36,111 nt of DNA from Gnetum montanum (Eukaryota; Streptophyta; Gnetopsida; Gnetales; Gnetaceae), in the NCBI GenBank assembly GCA_015680685.1, contig MNCI01017937.1:409011-445121 (forward strand). The letters are read 5' to 3'. Below, piece by piece: positions 10,121-21,989 of this stretch. The position numbers and the translations under genes are program-made. Below the pieces are notes generated by a model. It ran no database searches, was not told the origin of the DNA, and saw nothing but the letters and a program-made list of their open reading frames with translations. Numbering within the stretch: the stretch's first letter is position 1; every line of letters begins with the position of its first letter.

Positions 10121-10960
10121 CATCCCAAAGGAATAGTAGATTTCCTTATTAAAAAGTCTAGATCTCAAGTGAGATGTCCAAGAAAATTAGCAGACATCCT
10201 AAGTACAATTAAGATGTTTCAACTAAAGTGATACATCCCACTTGCAAGCATCAAAAAGTAAATGATATCTTCCAAGCACAAATAAGAAGTCCCACATGCA
10301 AGCATCAAGAGGTCACTAAGATGTCCTAAGCATGATTGAGACATCCCAACTAGCTATTTGATTAACTTTAATGACTATTTGACAAGAACAAAGACTATAA
10401 AAGAAATGATATATTTATGAGAATGACATACAAAATTTGCACAAATATTCCCTTCATTGTACATATTTTGTGAATTGATTTATTCTTTAATTGATTTATT
10501 ATACATATTATGATTGTCAAGAGCCTCAAACCAAGGAGTTTGTAATTTGAGTACATTCTCTTCTTAATCTTTCTTTTCTTTCTTTGTATGTCTTGTGAGA
10601 TTGATGTGCTTCTTGTGAGAAGGCATCTCTTGAACTTGTTGGAGCCTTGTGGGGTTGGGTACATTTCTTGAGAGAAAACACCCCATGCAAAGCTTAAGAT
10701 ATTGCATACATTGTGGGATCCTTGAAATTATATTTTGAACTTACTGAAACCTTTTGAAAAAAGGTGTGTTTATGTGTAAGAAAATCTCTTTCATAGCTAA
10801 AAGTTTGTAAAGGTTTTGGTGTCCTTAAAGTCACATTTTTGAAGAAATAAAGTCTAGAGGTGTGCAAGGATTCTACCCTTTGAGTGAAAACATAACTAAT
10901 TTGGAGAACCATGTATATTTGTATGTAATTTTCTTTTTAATTAGTGGAACTTATTCGACC
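10120..10960 (+). other. LTR/promoter-like segment
   Basis: A TATAAAA box at 10396-10402 is preceded (10130-10360) by many loosely repeated short blocks of the form 'aagatgtcc…aagcat' and 'gacatccca…', like degenerate U3 repeats. It is followed by a pyrimidine-rich leader (ttcttaatctttcttttctttcttt near 10560) and several variants of tcttgtgaga. The arrangement resembles U3-R-U5 of a plant LTR. No terminal TG/CA, primer binding site or partner copy was identified, so the element type is unknown. Short open frames on the minus strand here show no domain. Confidence 0.4.
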
Positions 10961-11850
10961 TTCCTTCTAATTTCTTGCTCTTCAATATGCACCATAGTAC
11001 AATTACATTGATTAGACCCATCCAGCAGTCACAAATATTCTCACTGAGACCAAATTTTCTTACTAGTAACCAAACACTCTTTCAAGATTCTAGAGCTCAT
11101 ATCCTAATATGTGAATCCAACACCTATCCATGGTTATAGTAGTAGTAGATTTAATAACTTATAGTGTGAGTCCTAGCTCCTTGCTAAATTTGAGCCTTGT
11201 TCATCAATGATGGATAAAGAAAAAGTGGATGGATACATACTATTTCATGGGCATTCCATTAATCAAAGATCCACTTTGAATCCATTTAGAAATATCACAT
11301 CATCATAACATATGTAACTCACCCATCCACCATTGGCTTATTGAGTGAGCATTCATAAAGCACATTAATTGATTTTTCTTATACAGTTACCAACATACTT
11401 AATAACACTATAAGATCATCAATGATTAATCATTAAGCTTAAAATATATAAAAATCACTAACTACACACATCAAATTTATCAAACACATAATTTATTAAA
11501 TCACACCAAGAATTATACCATACTATTCCACTTAAGCCATTATGTAGAGGGTTCTTCCCCCATAACTTTGTTCAAGGTAGGAACCTGATAAGCTCATTAT
11601 TGAACTTGTTATTTAGAAGCATAATCTCCTCAATTTTATTTCTATCAAGATGATGGTGAAGGTGAAGAACATGAATTCTTATAGACCTTTTGTTCTTATT
11701 TATCTTATGAAAATGTTTAGATCTATGAAGTGATAAATTTCTTATCATGGAAGAAACGTGATTATTGTGGTACTTTCCAATAGTTTATGATGATGAAAAA
11801 TAAGGACAGTATCTAGATTTTAGGAACTAGACATGCTCCCACTATGGTTG
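10960..11850. other. No recognisable gene
   Basis: AT-rich sequence without recognisable motif. A long stop-free but unrecognised minus-strand reading lies around 11590-11800. It may be decayed retroelement DNA continuing from the gag relic to its right. Confidence 0.3.
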
Positions 11851-13290
11851 ATTTAATATTACCTCATGTGATGGCATAAATGGCCATGATGGACATTGGT
11901 GGACATGTAGATATGGTTATGGATATGGTGGATATGGCTAGTATTAATGGGATATTGCATGAGGTATTTGGTTCATGGCCTATTGAGTTTCATGGAGGAA
12001 AAAGAATGACATGAAGAAGATTGTTGCCATGTCGAGGGAGCATTGTAAGTATCAGATTCCTTTCCTTATTGAAATTGTGAATAAAATGGATCATAAGAAT
12101 AAGGAATTTGATCATGGTAAGGCCTCTTACTTCTTTTTTAAAATTGGCTAGCTACTTTAATGAATTTTCATTTCATATTATTGAAACCTGAACTCATCTT
12201 TTGATTTAGCACATCCCAAACCTTGTCAACAACATTGGCAAGATCCACCAAAGTCTATTTTGTACTTAAAAGTTCTTAAACAAGGGATTTAATAATATTA
12301 GAAGGTTGAATCTTGAATTCAGCACTTTTTACATTCTTATAACATTGGGTATTTATATTGGCTTCCTCTACATTGGCATGCTTATGTTATTTACATTTCA
12401 ATTTAGCAATAACATCAAATACAACAATAATTGGAGCCACTGACCTCTAGTAAAGATCATCCAAGATATACATATCCACTATTCCATGAGTTTGTTATTG
12501 TAGTTTTTCTACTAGGAGCACTAATTATTCATGTTTGTTGAATCCCTGATTTCAGCATTGATCTCAGATGTAATTGTAATGTTCTATGGCCATACCTAAT
12601 GATTCATTAGTATCATGATTTCATCCTACTATCTTATTTCTAAGGTTTGCAACTTAGGCATAAGATTGAAATATAATGCAAAAATATTTTAACATATCTT
12701 TCAAAGAAGAGATGGAGTTGGGTGGAAGAGATCAATACCATATTCTAGCATGATCAGTAAGTATGTAAGGAAAAAGGATGAAGTTTCTACCACTCAATGT
12801 TCAATCCTTGTAGCTTATAAGTGGTGAAAATTAATTAAACATGAAGCTTCAAATCATGATTTAACTTTACAATAAATGTTGAAATGTCATTGATATTATT
12901 CTTTTTAATTATGCTCTTCTCAATGCTTTTAGGTAAGATGCAAACTACTTCATGAATTTGACCCTAGTGGATTCATGGAAAACAATGGCTTATCCAATCC
13001 ATTAATACATTCATTAAAATTTAGGTAAGATAAATGTGGAATGGACTACTTCAGGTCACTGCAAGTATAGCTTGGAGTCCATGTATAAAGATACAATAAT
13101 CTTCTTCCCCTAGAATCATTCATGTTGTAGTAATGGGAGTATGTAGGAAACGGTCTTGCCTACTTTCTAACATTTATGCACTCATACTTGAATTTCATAA
13201 TAATATCATGAAGTTATTTATTGTCATGAATAGAATATTATGGTTATTGGGGTGACATGGGTTCCAAATTACCCAAATCCTCAATGAAGC
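11850..13290 (-). pseudogene. gag: Gypsy gag relic (element 3)
   Basis: The minus strand around 12640-12790 reads ILFPYILTDHARIWY, a TAG stop, then SLPPNSISSLKDMLKYF. This is the core retrotransposon-gag pattern (aromatic-Pro, Ala-Arg-x-Trp, Leu-Pro-x-x-Ser-Ile). Further on, about 12200-12260 reads TLVDLANVVDKVWDVLNQ, which parallels the KILAKVDKIWDSLDERVQ helix after gag in element 1, so the two are related. The N-terminal part lies toward 13290. A His-rich stretch appears near 11900. Stops and frame changes are frequent. No protease or RT continues to the left, so only gag survives here. No LTR was matched to it. Confidence 0.65.
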
Positions 13291-14490
13291 CTTGATTGGA
13301 CAAATCCTCATAAAGGGTAGAATTTGTAGCTTCTCTAGGTTATTTTCATTGTTCATGTGCATCACACCATCATTCCAATTTATCTTGATGAAATTTTATA
13401 ATGATAGAACATGCTTCATTATTCATCATATTTTTGAAACTAATTTGGACCAATTAAGGCTCCTGCTACAATTAAATTTCACTACTTAATTTAGCCAAGC
13501 TTCTTTTGGTCATTTATTTTCTACAAAATTAACTTAAAAAAGGAAAATTATAAATGTGTAAGTATTTCAAGATAATTCATCAATACCTATTTCAATAATG
13601 ATGTTAATGATAAGAGTCCCACTAGTTTTGAACCAATGGTATATATCATACAAATGTAAACTTTGAAGATAATATTGAGTGAATTACCAAGAAAACTAAT
13701 GCATATCATTGTGTGCAATAAATATAAAAGACAATATAATACATATGATATAAATGAATAACTTGCATTATCATAGAAAAAAATAAAGAGACTATTTATA
13801 ATTTTATATTTTATAATTTCTATGAATTTTATGAATATAAGAACAAAACAAACATAAATATACACAAATTGTAATCCCTCTTGGGAACATGTGCAATGCT
13901 CATTTGGCAATCCCACTTGGGGATAGATATAACATCACATATGAAATGCAATAAAAGGATTATTAGTCACATAACCTCGTTGACCCAACAACATGACATA
14001 TAGTTATGACCTTCTTAGATAAGTTTGAATTTTTGTAGGTTATAAAAATGAAAATGAAATAATTATTTTTATTATTTTTATATTTAAAGCACTAATAATG
14101 AAATAAATAAAAACCTAGAGATTTATTCACTATGTAAACATTGGACTTCACATCAACTAAATGATTCAAAATTACATAAGCAAGGTAGCACTTTGATAGA
14201 GTGTAGCTACACTTGTGAAAGAAATGACTTAAAATAAAAAAAATATAAGAAAAGGAATCAACTTATCCAAGGGAGGAAGAGATATTCATATAATGGATTC
14301 CAAAAGTTTAAATCAAATGAAATTTATATCTATGATATGTGTGAGAGCTCATCCTAAGTATTTATATTTTTTGAAAAAAAAGGGAGGAGTTTCATTAATG
14401 CCTAAGGATTAATGGAGATTCAGGAATGTAGCTATAAACAATTGGAATATATTTTTAACATTTTGATTCAAACATGGACAAGAAGGACAT
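13290..14490. other. No recognisable gene
   Basis: Very AT-rich DNA. The longest open stretch (109 codons, minus strand, 13587-13916) is hydrophobic and A/T-driven with no domain. Nothing else is supported. Confidence 0.35.
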
Positions 14491-14492
14491 GA

Positions 14493-15198
14493 ACTCATGT
14501 CATCTCACTAACGTAGGATAGTCATCCTACCCTCCTTTCACCAAAATTATACTTTTTACATTGGATTTGAATAAAATCTAGAACCTTCGGGGACATGCTA
14601 GAAGGTCCAAAGGACACAAAAATAAAGTTAAAATAATTCTATAGAACTTTTAATCCTACAAAAAATCTTAAAATATGGCATATGGGACTAGGGAACATCT
14701 CAAGAGGCAAAGAATCTTGACCAAACACACTAGAATATAAATATAGGATAACTGACTTACAAAATTCCATTGGACATCTCATCAATATAGTGATAGAAAA
14801 ATTTGAGTGTTGAAGGGCCAAAGAATTATGTAGCTTAAATATTAAGCACTCATGTCATCTTAGTAATGTAGGGTGGTCATCCTACCCTCCTTCCACAAAA
14901 ATTACACTTTGTACATTAAACTAGAATAAAATCTAGAAATTTAACGGACATGCTAGAAGGACCAAAGGACACATAAATAAAGCCAAAATCATTCTAAATA
15001 ACTTGAAATCATGCATACAATCTTAAAGTATGACATATGGAGCCAAGGCACATCTTGAAAGACAAATAATCTTGACCATACAAACTAGACTATAAATATA
15101 GGATAATTGACTTACAAATTACCATTGAACACCTCATCAATATAGTGATAGAAAATTCAAGTGTTCAAGGGCCAAATATTTCTATAGCTTAAATAGCT
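14493..15198. repeat. 355 bp tandem duplication, two copies
   Basis: Copy 1 (14493-14847) and copy 2 (14848-15198) are head to tail. Matching landmarks are actcatgtcatct (14493/14848), catcctaccctcctt, gacatgctagaagg, ccaaaggacaca, ataaatataggataa and catcaatatagtgatagaaaa (spacing 355 throughout). The copies differ by scattered substitutions and a few small indels, so the duplication is old. Each unit contains a 'ctataaatatagg'-like TATA string. Whether this is a satellite remnant or duplicated transposon end is unknown. Confidence 0.9.
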
Positions 15199-15199
15199 T

Positions 15200-17420
15200 T
15201 AACCCTAGACCTATATAGGTATAAGGAGTAGATCTAGGATTTCCTAGATAGTTTCATAATAAATTTCAATCACCTAAGAACTTATAAATCTTTAACGGAC
15301 ACCAAACACATCAAAACATGTGATTGCAAAGGACTTGTCAGGTCTAATAGATCTTCAATAAGAAATTCAACAATGTAAATGTAAAGAAGAATACTCATAA
15401 AAATACTATAAATTTATATTAAATAATGCATAAAATATTATAGTTGTACAAATCTAGGTACTAAGGGCTCAAGGAATTGCATATGCTTAGTTGTAAAGGA
15501 AAAGGCTTTAGGGCTATCTTGGTTAGATAATTTCTTTAGATGTTAGCTAACTCTAGGATCAATCTTTACTCTAGGATCAATCTTTTCTTGAAAATAGTAG
15601 TAAACTATTTTCATTCATTAAGCTTGGTGACTTACCTTGAGATATTGTTTCTATGACTTTATTACTTTTTGAAGGTCCTTCTAGGATGCACTAGTTTATG
15701 ACTTTCATATGTGGAGAAAAGAGAATGGCCACTTTAAAATACTAGATTGATATAGTTCAAGATTCAAGGTTACCACTGCTAGTTTACAATAGTTTTAACT
15801 TCATTGATAAAAATTACCAAAGTATACCCAAATTTTAAAAACCTACTCAGAAATCTCAAAGTGCCAAAATTACCTAAGTGGAGTTATAATTCTAAATTTT
15901 ATAGGCATAAAGCATGATATTTTCATGCTAATGTAGTTAGGTAATCTATCAGGTATGATTTGAAGCATTATCCTCTCCAACATTAACTTTTGCATCATAT
16001 TTCCCAGAACATATTGAAAAATATACTATTAACAAAAATACACTCAAACATATCCATGTTTTGAATTTTATATTTTATGCTAGGATAATATTTAAAGGAA
16101 TTTTGAGTAAAAGAAAGATGATAAAATAATTTCTTGAAGGAGTTATAGGGATACTTTTATGCCTAATTCCTAATTTAGAATTAAATATAGACTATGAAAG
16201 AAAGGCCTTTTTTCTTGAGAAACAAATATATTTCTTTTTAGGTGCTTCATTGGTCCTTCTTTATTAATGTTTTGAGGTTGAACCCAAAGAATATCAATAC
16301 AGAATTTATAAAATACCATCATAGGTCTATTGCACGTGCTTCTATGTTACACTTGAATTCATAGATTTTGGACTATGTTGATAGAGGAAAATGCAAGGAT
16401 AATAGAGAAAATCAGTGAGGTACATAAGAAAGGTTTTTCTCAAGAAAGGGATGACATTCATTACTCTAACCCACTAGTATATAGCCACAACATGGTACTA
16501 TAGATGATGTGTTAATGACCTCTTTCTTTTCTTTCTTCTCCTTTTCTTTTTTAAAAGGTTATAAGAATTGGCTATCATATGATCATAGGTAGTCATTATT
16601 AGGGATAGAAAGCTTTATTAGAACATGCTTAACATTTCATGGTCCAACATTTGATGTACTTCATGTTGACTCTTTTCTCCCCCTCTTTTTATTGGAGGGA
16701 TAAGAATACTTTTATCATTCTTTCCAACATTCTTTAGTAGGTTTTGGTAACATTTCTATAGATATTAGGATTTTAAAATATTTCAGCTTCATTATGTTTG
16801 TGTTGAACACTTAGACATAAATATTTATCATTTCCATGTGTGACAAGGTCAATGGTCCACATGGTTGGGATGAAATACGAATACGTAAAATGCTATACGA
16901 GGAAAAGTAATTTGATGATTAATAACATCCCTACAAATATTATCAGAGAAGCAAACAAGGAAGGAAAATAAGGGAGGAAACTATTGTCAACATAGCTAAA
17001 TAATTTAATGAAGTAATAAATGTCATAGTTACCAAGCAATATGGTGCTTCAATGAATAGCATCTTTGTGACACATTTTGATGAAAACTATTAATACCATT
17101 AGGAGGAAAATAATTAGCCACCTAAAAAGATATACACATATAATGACAAAAAAGAGTAGTATTGGGACACATGTTTAATGATATAGGTACCAATGATAAA
17201 TCTTCAATGCTTCATGAGCATGCGTTATTAATGGAGTAAAAATATGTTTGCAATATGTTTTAGTCATTCTAGAGGAAGACAAGGGGTGAAAAATACAAAA
17301 GAAGATACATTTTCTCACTTGTTTATAGTCAAGTGATGAGATCGGGGCATTCCTAATTTAATCTATTAACAAAAGAAAAGTAAAAATAAGAGAAATGAGG
17401 TCAATGGTAGATGTAATATG
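15200..17420. other. No recognisable gene; probable decayed 3' region of the minus-strand gypsy element
   Basis: AT-rich sequence lacking motifs on both strands. A small direct duplication (actctaggatcaatctt, twice) lies at about 15550-15585. It follows the integrase end of element 4 (minus strand), where Tat-type elements often have a long untranslated 3' region, but no polypurine tract or LTR could be fixed. Confidence 0.35.
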
Positions 17421-18420
17421 GCTGCAAATATGAATGTTTGATTGGATAGGATAGCTTAGTTACATCTATGTTCACAATATGCAATGTGCCATTACTAAAG
17501 TCCTTAGTGATAAAAAATGGTCTTTACAAATTTTTCATGAACTTATCAGGAGCTTCACAAATAACTTATAAAAGTAAGTTACCTTCTTTAATGATTTTTT
17601 TGATTTAGATTAAAGTGATGTCATTTCCTTTGTTTTTCTTAATACCACATGATAACGACAATTGCCTATAAGTGATGCTCTTACATTGAGTCAAGGTTGA
17701 TGATGTGCTATGCATTGTTTTGATCTTTATTGATGTGGTTGGATAAGGTTACTCTCAAAGATGAAATATGTAACTTTAAAGATAGGATGGCTTCGGTACT
17801 GTATACAAGGCTATAAGTTGTAATACTAGTTGTGGTACAAAAAGTTGTTATATAAGTCCACAGTGCATATAATAGTTTTTAATGTAATATATTTTTTTAT
17901 TCATTATTATTTTCTTAAAAATATTGGTTATAGTCTTGTTGGGATTCTACCTAACCATTGGCTCATAAATAATATGATATAAAAAATGAATGTTAAATTC
18001 CTAATTGCTTATGAAAAGCCTTTCCTTCACTATTTCTAAACTAAGATTCATTATCTATAATGATGATTAATGATAGGTCAAATTACAAAATGATGTTATT
18101 AAGGATAAACTATTAAAGTTGTTGTAATGTTATCTATCTTCATTAGATGGCTTCTACCCATTTTGTAAAGTACTCTATGGTAGTGAGAATGTAACTATGG
18201 CCTACTGTTAGCTTAGGTATTATATGTATGATAATACGAAGGCCTCATTATTGGAAAGGCCATGTTATATGTGTTTTATATAATTTATTTGTGCAATGTG
18301 CAAAATTTCTCTATGTTGTTGATGAGTGTTATAATTTTTTATCTTTTGCATACATTAATGTTCCATGTAGGGCTAATAGTAACCTAAACATCTAATCTTA
18401 GTGGTTATGATTCTGGGTCC
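17420..18420 (-). pseudogene. Gypsy integrase relic (element 4)
   Basis: Read on the minus strand from about 18420: a GYYWPYMEH block (end of the HHCC zinc-binding region), then at 18149-18202 GHSYILTTIEYFTKWVEA. That is the N-terminal catalytic-core strand of plant gypsy integrases; the first catalytic Asp position reads as Glu (T-I-E-Y). The C-terminal part at about 17430-17590 reads RPFFITKDFSNGTLHIVNID, like the post-core domain of Tat-type integrases that lack a chromodomain. The region between is heavily mutated. In life this enzyme would insert element DNA into the chromosome. It follows RNase H in the normal order. Confidence 0.8.
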
Positions 18421-18695
18421 TATATATTCTCAACATAAACATTTATGCATTTGCTGTAATACTACCTAAGCTTTAGCTTTTTAGAGGTAAACTAACAATA
18501 TATTGTCATATGATTTTTGACATATTATGCTGTTGGACACGATGATATATTCTTTTCCTTTCTTGTGTACAATATATTTTTAAGTTGAATTTACATGTTG
18601 ATGGATTCATTGTATAATAAATAGTACATAATATCATCAAACTACTTAGTTTGGACATCATTATATATGCTTGTGATAAATATCTCTTGGCCTTG

Positions 18696-19217
18696 TTATG
18701 TAATAGTTTGAGCATAGGCCATTGTCATCAATGGTAATTTATATAATACTTTTGGTGTTATGGTTAATGAAAAAGTAGCTATGACATTTGCTAACATATT
18801 TTTAATTTGAGGGATATGTTGGATGTCAATGTATTTAAATTCTTGAATTAAATTTTTGGCCAAGTTGTGGTATGACAATAGATGTTTAGCTTTACAAGCA
18901 TAGACATTCGTTACTTGGTTGATAATAAGTTGAGAATCATCTTTGACAATCAATCATAACAACTTTCAACTACAAGCTACCATAAGCCTACAAGTAAGAC
19001 CTTCAAATTCAACCACCTTGTTGGTACATGGAAAACAAAAAGAAAATGCTAGAGGAAGGATGAGAATGGTTGTAATACTAGCCAAGCATATGTTTGAAAA
19101 CCAATCAAAGTTGAGTATTTCTTCATATCCTTTGGGTACATTGTCAATAGAGCTAATATGATCATCTGGAAAGCTAGGTTCTATGGTAACATTGTCTTCA
19201 ATAGAGAGCACAACCAT
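18696..19217 (-). pseudogene. Gypsy (Tat-type) RNase H relic (element 4)
   Basis: Two overlapping open pieces on the minus strand cover the domain. Piece 18966-19217 ends in FSFCFPCTNKVVEFEGLTC, the CTNN-AEYEA block with the catalytic Glu. Piece 18696-18953 continues with VKDDSQLIINQVTNVY and EFKYIDIQHIPQIKN, including the DSQL catalytic Asp region and the HIP-x-x-x-N C-terminal block. This pattern is that of the additional, archaeal-like RNase H typical of Tat-lineage elements. A frame change between the pieces and loss of the downstream tail make it non-functional. The region 19217-19740 is degenerate RT-RNase H connector. Confidence 0.85.
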
Positions 19218-19739
19218 TTAACTAGTGATAGCCTATCCTTTCATTGCAATTTTTGAAATAAAATGTAAATCTAATTTAGATACTATGACTTTTCATCAAG
19301 TTATACTCTTTTTTTCATATATATTATAAGTGATGTCCCTTAGTACATTACCTTTGTAACTAATGTTTATCATCATTCAGAAAAGGTAATGTCACCACTT
19401 CTTCATGGAAATATTAAAAATAAGAAATTATTTTCAACTATGGTGTACTAGGTTTAATAGGCTATAAGAGTATGACTTAGGTAATAGGTAGGTATCTTGA
19501 ATCCATTAAATCACTTTTGACAAAGTAAGAAAGTAATCGAAATAAAAGATTGCTAAGTATATGTAAAACAACTTGTTTTCTTATGGTAGGTACAATGTTA
19601 GTAGTTAAGCCAATTCTTACTTGATGCCATTGTAGATAGTTTTATTATTGTCATCCAAATTAAAATTGATACCTTTCATGAGTAGGTGTTCCATAGGTTG
19701 TAGTTTATCACTCTATCTAGAAATGAATCAATAAGTAAA

Positions 19740-20780
19740 CTACAAACATTCTTGTAGAAATTCTAATTCTATAAGGTTACTAGATGCTAGCATGTTGATT
19801 ATGACCTTGACTTTATTTTGTTCAATCCACATTCTTACTTTTAAGACTACAAAGCCAATCAATTTTCCTATTTCAACACTAAAAATGCACTTCTTAAAAT
19901 TTAATTGAAACTTATACTTAATACAACATTGAATAAAAACATGCAAGTGTTGAGCATGTTTATTATCTACTTTTGATTTTCTTACTATGTCATCTATATA
20001 ATTATTCATAAGGCTAAGCATGAAATTATTGAAAATATATGTCATAGCTCATTGATATTTTGCCCCAACATTTTTCAATTCGAAAGGCATCATGGTATAA
20101 GAAAAAGTTCTTCAAGGTATTATGAACATTATGTATAAGTAATTTTTTTGGTTGATCCTAATTTCTTTATATCTTGAAAAATCATCTATAAATAAGAGTA
20201 ATACATGACCAACCTTTTCGTCAATAAGTTGATCAATACTCAATAGCTAGAAGTTGTCTTTGATTGTTTCTTTGTGAAGGTTATGAAAATCTATGCATAT
20301 ATTGATATTTTAATTTTTCTTATGTACTACTACCCCATTGGATACCTATTCTACATATTCCACTACTCTAATGAAACTAGCTTGATAGAGTTTTGTAATT
20401 TCATCATGAATGACCAAGGCTAGGTTATGGAAAACTTTATAAAGATTTTGTTTAAATAGCTTAATATTAAGATCTAATATAATGATATGTTAGATCATCC
20501 ATGGGTCTAACCTAACATATCATTGTAGGACCATGTGAAAGCCTTCACATTCTTTTACAATGTCTTAATGATGTTTTTATGATCTTTAATTTTAATGTAA
20601 AACTTTAGTTTTAGAATTTCTTTTTCACCTTTGTTGGTATGGGCTATACACTAGTGCATGTACTTAAAGGATAATTATAGGTCTTCATTAGTAATCATAA
20701 CATGCTAGAAGTTTCATGAGAAAATAATATGATCCCTATACATTACACATATTGAAATAAAAATGTGTTGTTCAATGTAA
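19740..20780 (-). pseudogene. Gypsy reverse transcriptase relic (element 4)
   Basis: Read on the minus strand: a SYNDML pre-RT block near 20500, a degenerate fingers region, and then the 101-codon open piece 19740-20045. That piece holds the catalytic NNYIDDIVRKSK box, followed by KYKFQLNFKKCIF and KLIGFVVLKVRMWIE. It parallels the element 2 RT at 6079-6900 block by block on the nucleotide level (for example ctaatgaaac-agcttg-tagag and tgaccaaggcta), so both belong to one family. The N-terminal connector runs up to about 20780, where the pararetrovirus copy begins. Protease and gag of the same element appear to resume at 32850 and beyond. Confidence 0.85.
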
Positions 20781-20789
20781 CTACCTCAC

Positions 20790-21091
20790 CCTCTCCTATA
20801 TAACCATATGCAATTGCAAAGAGAAAACTCGATTAGAGATAGCCTTAGATGAAGTTCCTTTCTCTCTAAGAAGCATTCCTAATTGAAGCATTCCTTTGCA
20901 CTCTTTGTTTGTATCTTTGCTTATTAGCAGTGTGAATAATATGAGCAAAGAGTTTATTTGTGTTATCTCTGTGAGCATTCTTCTCTTTCATATTTGCTTC
21001 TGAATTGCACTATGTATGCACATTAGAATCTCTTACTAATTGAGTGAAAAAAATCACAAAACCAAGTTAAGCAAACAATCTGGGCAAGGAG
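20790..21091 (+). repeat. Left terminal direct repeat of the pararetrovirus copy
   Basis: This ~300 base segment aligns with 27547-27834. Shared blocks are tcctatataaccatatg, gattagagata, aagaagcattcct, gaataatatgagcaaagagttt, gtgagcattcttctcttt and aaaatcacaaaaccaag. It contains the putative genome promoter and leader and ends exactly one base before the primer binding site. The left copy has one 15-20 base insertion (an extra aattgaagcattcct-like repeat near 20880-20895). Confidence 0.85.
20797..20803 (+). promoter_or_regulatory. TATA box, left terminal repeat
   Basis: TATATAA in a tcctatataacc context, present in both terminal repeats. It would drive the pregenomic RNA, starting roughly 25-35 bases downstream. 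Conservation in both copies supports it. Confidence 0.6.
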
Positions 21092-21104
21092 TGGTATCAG
21101 AGCC
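21092..21104 (+). other. Primer binding site, initiator tRNA-Met type
   Basis: tggtatcagagcc is the standard tRNA-Met primer binding site of plant pararetroviruses (also used by Copia elements). It is intact and lies directly at the end of the left terminal repeat. The right repeat stops at the equivalent point and lacks it. It marks where minus-strand DNA synthesis would begin. Confidence 0.85.
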
Positions 21105-21233
21105 ATGTTTATTGATCATAGGTGGGAGTTTTAGAAACATAGATAACCAATTGTAAGATGCGTAGTGAGAGTTGAAGGATAGGCTAAGTAAGATGTGTCT
21201 TGAGGCAATGTTTTCCCTTTTGTTGAGGATTTT

Positions 21234-21695
21234 GTGGGCTCAAATATTTCTCTTCCAGGTATGCAATCTTCATCTTATGCTTGTTGCATTTCTTCTTTCT
21301 ATTCTACTTCTTCTGGTTCTACTCTTCCTCTTATTCCTGGTCAACATGATATTTATCCATTTTTGCATTTATCTCCATTAGAATCCATTAGTTCCATACA
21401 TGTTTTTGAATGTGAGCTTGAAATTAGTGGTTTTGGTCTCAAGCCTATAGCCTTATCTTTCTTTTCATTAGGGGAGGTGCATAATTGGATAGCTGATGGA
21501 TACAATTACATTCATGTAGCTGAACTAGACACTCACATCCATCTGCACTTTAACTATTTCCTAAAACATCCATACTGGATCACCCTCATAGATAGAATAT
21601 TTAATTCCTTTAAGGATGTCATTATAACACAGGCTAAAGGTAGGCTTGATGCAAATGCTTTGGTAGTAACTCTACCAAATTTACACTATCTTTAA
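21234..21695 (+). pseudogene. Pararetrovirus polyprotein, N-terminal segment
   Basis: A 153-codon open piece beginning with ATG about 130 bases after the primer binding site; the same frame (frame 3) continues beyond the stop at 21693. The start is Ser/Tyr-rich; the remainder has alternating hydrophobic stretches (HVFECELEISGFGLK, HIHLHFNYFLKHPYW). In caulimovirids the N-terminal region carries the movement protein; position suggests that here, but I see no diagnostic motif. Bases 21695-21990 are the same region with several stops. The product would start the viral polyprotein. Confidence 0.5.
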
Positions 21696-21989
21696 GAGAC
21701 CACCATTTACACAATAGTCTAATGATTATAGTTTATATTCTTGTAGACATGCAAGTAGGTAGCATTTACTCTACAATAGGAACTAGATTAGTTTTTAAGT
21801 TTTTTTAGAGTGTGAGTATAAAAACATTACTTCCTTTTGGAAAACAATCTATCTCCTATTGAAAAAAAATATTGAGTATGATACTAGAATAAACACAAAG
21901 GATTTACCCATTCATACCTTGTATCTACAACTAGACAATACCCTAGAAGAATTCTATAACATGTCATTCCTACAAGATCTAGGCATAAT

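Noticed and set aside
13587-13916. 109-codon hydrophobic minus-strand open frame
   Set aside because: Composition is what very AT-rich DNA gives by chance; no motif or relative in the window.
21172-21381. 69-codon leucine-rich frame after the viral primer site
   Set aside because: Overlaps the 153-codon frame that is in phase with the rest of the viral polyprotein; its Leu-rich content is a frame-shifted reading.
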